A DNA stretch of 64,000 nucleotides from NCBI RefSeq assembly GCF_000247695.1, contig NW_004624865.1, positions 4,553,622 to 4,617,621 on the forward strand, given 5' to 3'. The translations under genes and the position numbers were made by a program. Positions 62,083 to 64,000 of the stretch are shown here, in pieces. Position 1 is the stretch's first letter. Every line of letters starts with the position of its first letter. The notes beneath the pieces are model-generated. The model searched no databases. It saw only the letters and a program-made list of their open reading frames with translations, and was not told the origin of the DNA. This DNA comes from Heterocephalus glaber. Its lineage: Eukaryota; Chordata; Mammalia; Rodentia; Bathyergidae.

Positions 62083-62236
62083 AGCCGGACATGGTGGTGC
62101 ATGCCCATAATCCCAGCATTCGGGAAGCTGAGGCAGGAGAATCACTGTGAGTTCCAGGCCAGCCTGGTCTCCACAGTGAGTTCAAGGCCAGCCTGAACTG
62201 CAAAGTGAGACCCTGTCTCAAAAAAAAAAAAAAGGA
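62083..62236 (+). mobile_element. B1 SINE
   Basis: GCCGGACATGGTGGTGCATG to CCCTGTCTC plus A tail; flanked by AAGGATGGACG-like copies. Confidence 0.92.
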
Positions 62237-62664
62237 TGGACGCAGATCAAAACCATTACCTGTCACACAGGGGTTCAGCATGGAGCTCATCCGCTTCTCC
62301 TGGCACAGATGAGCGCCTAGAGCCTCTCTCTCAAGTTGTCCTTGGCCAGGCAGGGCTGGGGGGCACAGGGGCCGCAGCCTGTACTCCAGACCTGCAGCCA
62401 TCAGGCTGAATTCCCACAGGGAAGTTAGGCAGGTCAGTTAGGCGGGCCAAGCTGGCCCGGGGCAGCGGGACAGCAGAACTCCCAGGCAGTGGGCTGGCTG
62501 GGCTCACACTGAGCCTGAGTGTAAGGTCGAGGCAGCAAGATGGAGGCGGAGACGCTGAGCACGGGCTGGGCCAGCGCCCTTGAATGTGACGGGCCAGCGA
62601 TGTGGAGCCTGGGCCATCGCCAAAGATCACAAATGTTGTACATCCAGATTTACGTTTTTATTTG

Positions 62665-62780
62665 TTTGTTTGAGACTGGGTCTTACTATGAACCCAAGGC
62701 TGGCCTTGAACTCACCGAAATCCTCCTGCCTCAGCCTCCTGAGTGCTGGTGTTCCAGGCATTCACCACCATGCAGCTAAA
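62665..62780 (-). mobile_element. B1 SINE
   Basis: TTTGAGACTGGGTCTTACTA to CATTCACCACCATGC. Confidence 0.87.
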
Positions 62781-63237
62781 TTTACATTATAATGAGAGTT
62801 TTGCAGAAGTTCACTGTGCACAAATTTGATTTGATTTGACTTAAGCCCTGGAAATTTTCTGGTGTGATTTTTACATCCATCACATCCAAGCTCCTTGGAG
62901 TTGTTGACCATATTTTCTGAGTCTGCCAGGGAAGCATGTGATACTCAAAAGACTTTTCCTTGGCCCCCAAACAGCTTCTGGTACTGGGGAGGACGCAGCC
63001 CACTGCTGGTAGCATCACTCACGCCCGGGTCTGTGGCACGGCGTGCGGAGGGATCTGTGTGGAGGACCCTGCTGTGGGGCTGGCCGCAGGTCTGTGCAGA
63101 CACCACTGTGGGCCAGGGAGAAGAAAACCATCAGTTTTTCATAGTTATGAATACTCCCGGCTTGAGGAGGAAGGAAAAGGACGGGGTTCGTCAGTGTTCT
63201 CACAGATCTGCACTTGCAATCCAAGCATAGTGTTAAT

Positions 63238-63325
63238 CCTAATTCACTCATTCAGTCATTCAACAAACATTTTTCAGAAAGCTGTTCGTGCATTTTGCAT
63301 GGCAACTGCGCTGTGCCATGCCCTC
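63238..63325 (+). mobile_element. L2 LINE 3'-end relic
   Basis: ACTCATTCAGTCATTCAACA then AACATTTTTCAG to CTGTGCCATGCCC, a degraded L2 terminus. Confidence 0.45.
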
Positions 63326-64000
63326 CACTTGTGGCTGGGAAGGAAGAACTGAGTTGCAGCTGAAAAGCTCAGGAGGAAGAGGGAGGGGACAGACCCCAGT
63401 TTGGTCTCTGGGACTCCCTGGATGATGCCAGAAGTCACGACAGGATTGAGTTTGGGTTCAAGGTGGTGGAGTGAGGCACGCATGTGTGCCACCCTCCTCC
63501 AAAGTCCTGAGCGTGCTCAGTGTGGATGCAGTTTTTCTGACACATGGGTGCTCTAAGGAACCCCCAGATTCCAGGGGCAGATACCGCCCCGGCTGGAAAG
63601 TGCTCAAGCCTGAGGTTTTACCCAAAGGGTTTTGGTTACAAAATGTATCTTAATTTTTTTAAAAAGCCTTTAATTTCTCCTGCCCAAGAAGAAATTCTAT
63701 TACTGTAATCGAGTACATTAGCAGAGGAAAAGAATACAGTGATCTCAACAGACGTATTGAAAGCATTTGCTAAAATGTAACATCCACTTACAATTTTTTT
63801 AAAAAGAAAGGAAATTCAGCACACAAGAAAACCTTTTTAATGTAATAGAAATCTTTAAAAAAGAAAACAACACTTAGTGGTAAGACATTAAAATAATTAC
63901 TGTTAAAACCCAGGCAGGGGAAAGTGAAGGATACCCACTCACAGTGTAATTTAAACTACAAAGAGTTTTAGCCAGAGGAGTAAGAATAGGAAATGGAAGT

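Larger units (their letters stand above)
61137..64000. other. Intergenic stretch to window end
   Basis: SINEs and an L2 relic among unique DNA. The AT-rich blocks 61520-61650 and 63640-63800 have homeobox/octamer-type motifs (ATTTGCAT, GCTAATTTAA) typical of conserved enhancers. No gene is recognised. Confidence 0.5.

Overview
This is a window of mammalian nuclear DNA, almost certainly from a rodent outside the mouse/rat group. It carries multi-exon genes with GT-AG introns, quasi-dimeric B1 SINEs, and at least 26 copies of a tRNA-Ala-like ID SINE ending in GGTACC plus an A tail, many with clean target-site duplications. The ID subfamily and the B1-ID dimers suggest a castorimorph or sciurid-like rodent such as beaver. 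The species is an inference, not a reading.

Layout. 1-38345: the 3' three quarters of ROCK2 on the + strand, 28 constitutive coding exons running from the kinase activation segment (residue 242 in human numbering) to the stop at 35213-35215, then a 3.1-kb 3' UTR. The assembled reading is 1147 codons, exactly what is needed to complete a 1388-residue ROCK2. The introns also hold an unassembled muscle-type alternative exon (28134-28307), a 12-nt microexon, a COX20 retrocopy, a U6 5' fragment, a higher-order minisatellite and many SINEs. 39136-45518: complete SLC66A3 (PQLC3) on the - strand, seven coding exons and 201 residues, starting in a CpG island and convergent with ROCK2. 47286-49254: complete C2orf50 orthologue on the - strand, three coding exons and 147 residues, with its own CpG-rich promoter. 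This order and these orientations mirror human 2p25.1 (C2orf50, PQLC3, ROCK2). 49.4-64 kb: intergenic. It holds SINEs, L1 and L2 relics, an unusually long heat-shock-element-like array, CTCF-like motifs, an orphan CpG-rich block, a ~30-bp tandem repeat array split by a solo LTR, and several AT-rich stretches that look like conserved non-coding DNA. No further protein gene was recognised there.

Function. ROCK2 is the Rho-activated serine/threonine kinase of actomyosin contractility. SLC66A3 is a seven-helix PQ-loop membrane protein of unsettled substrate. C2orf50 is a small uncharacterised protein. Nothing suggests the three work in one pathway; they are syntenic neighbours. No new multi-gene system is seen. 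The most interesting leads are the QKI/RBFOX-type motif cluster downstream of the ROCK2 muscle exon and the eight-pentamer HSE-like element at 52.2 kb.
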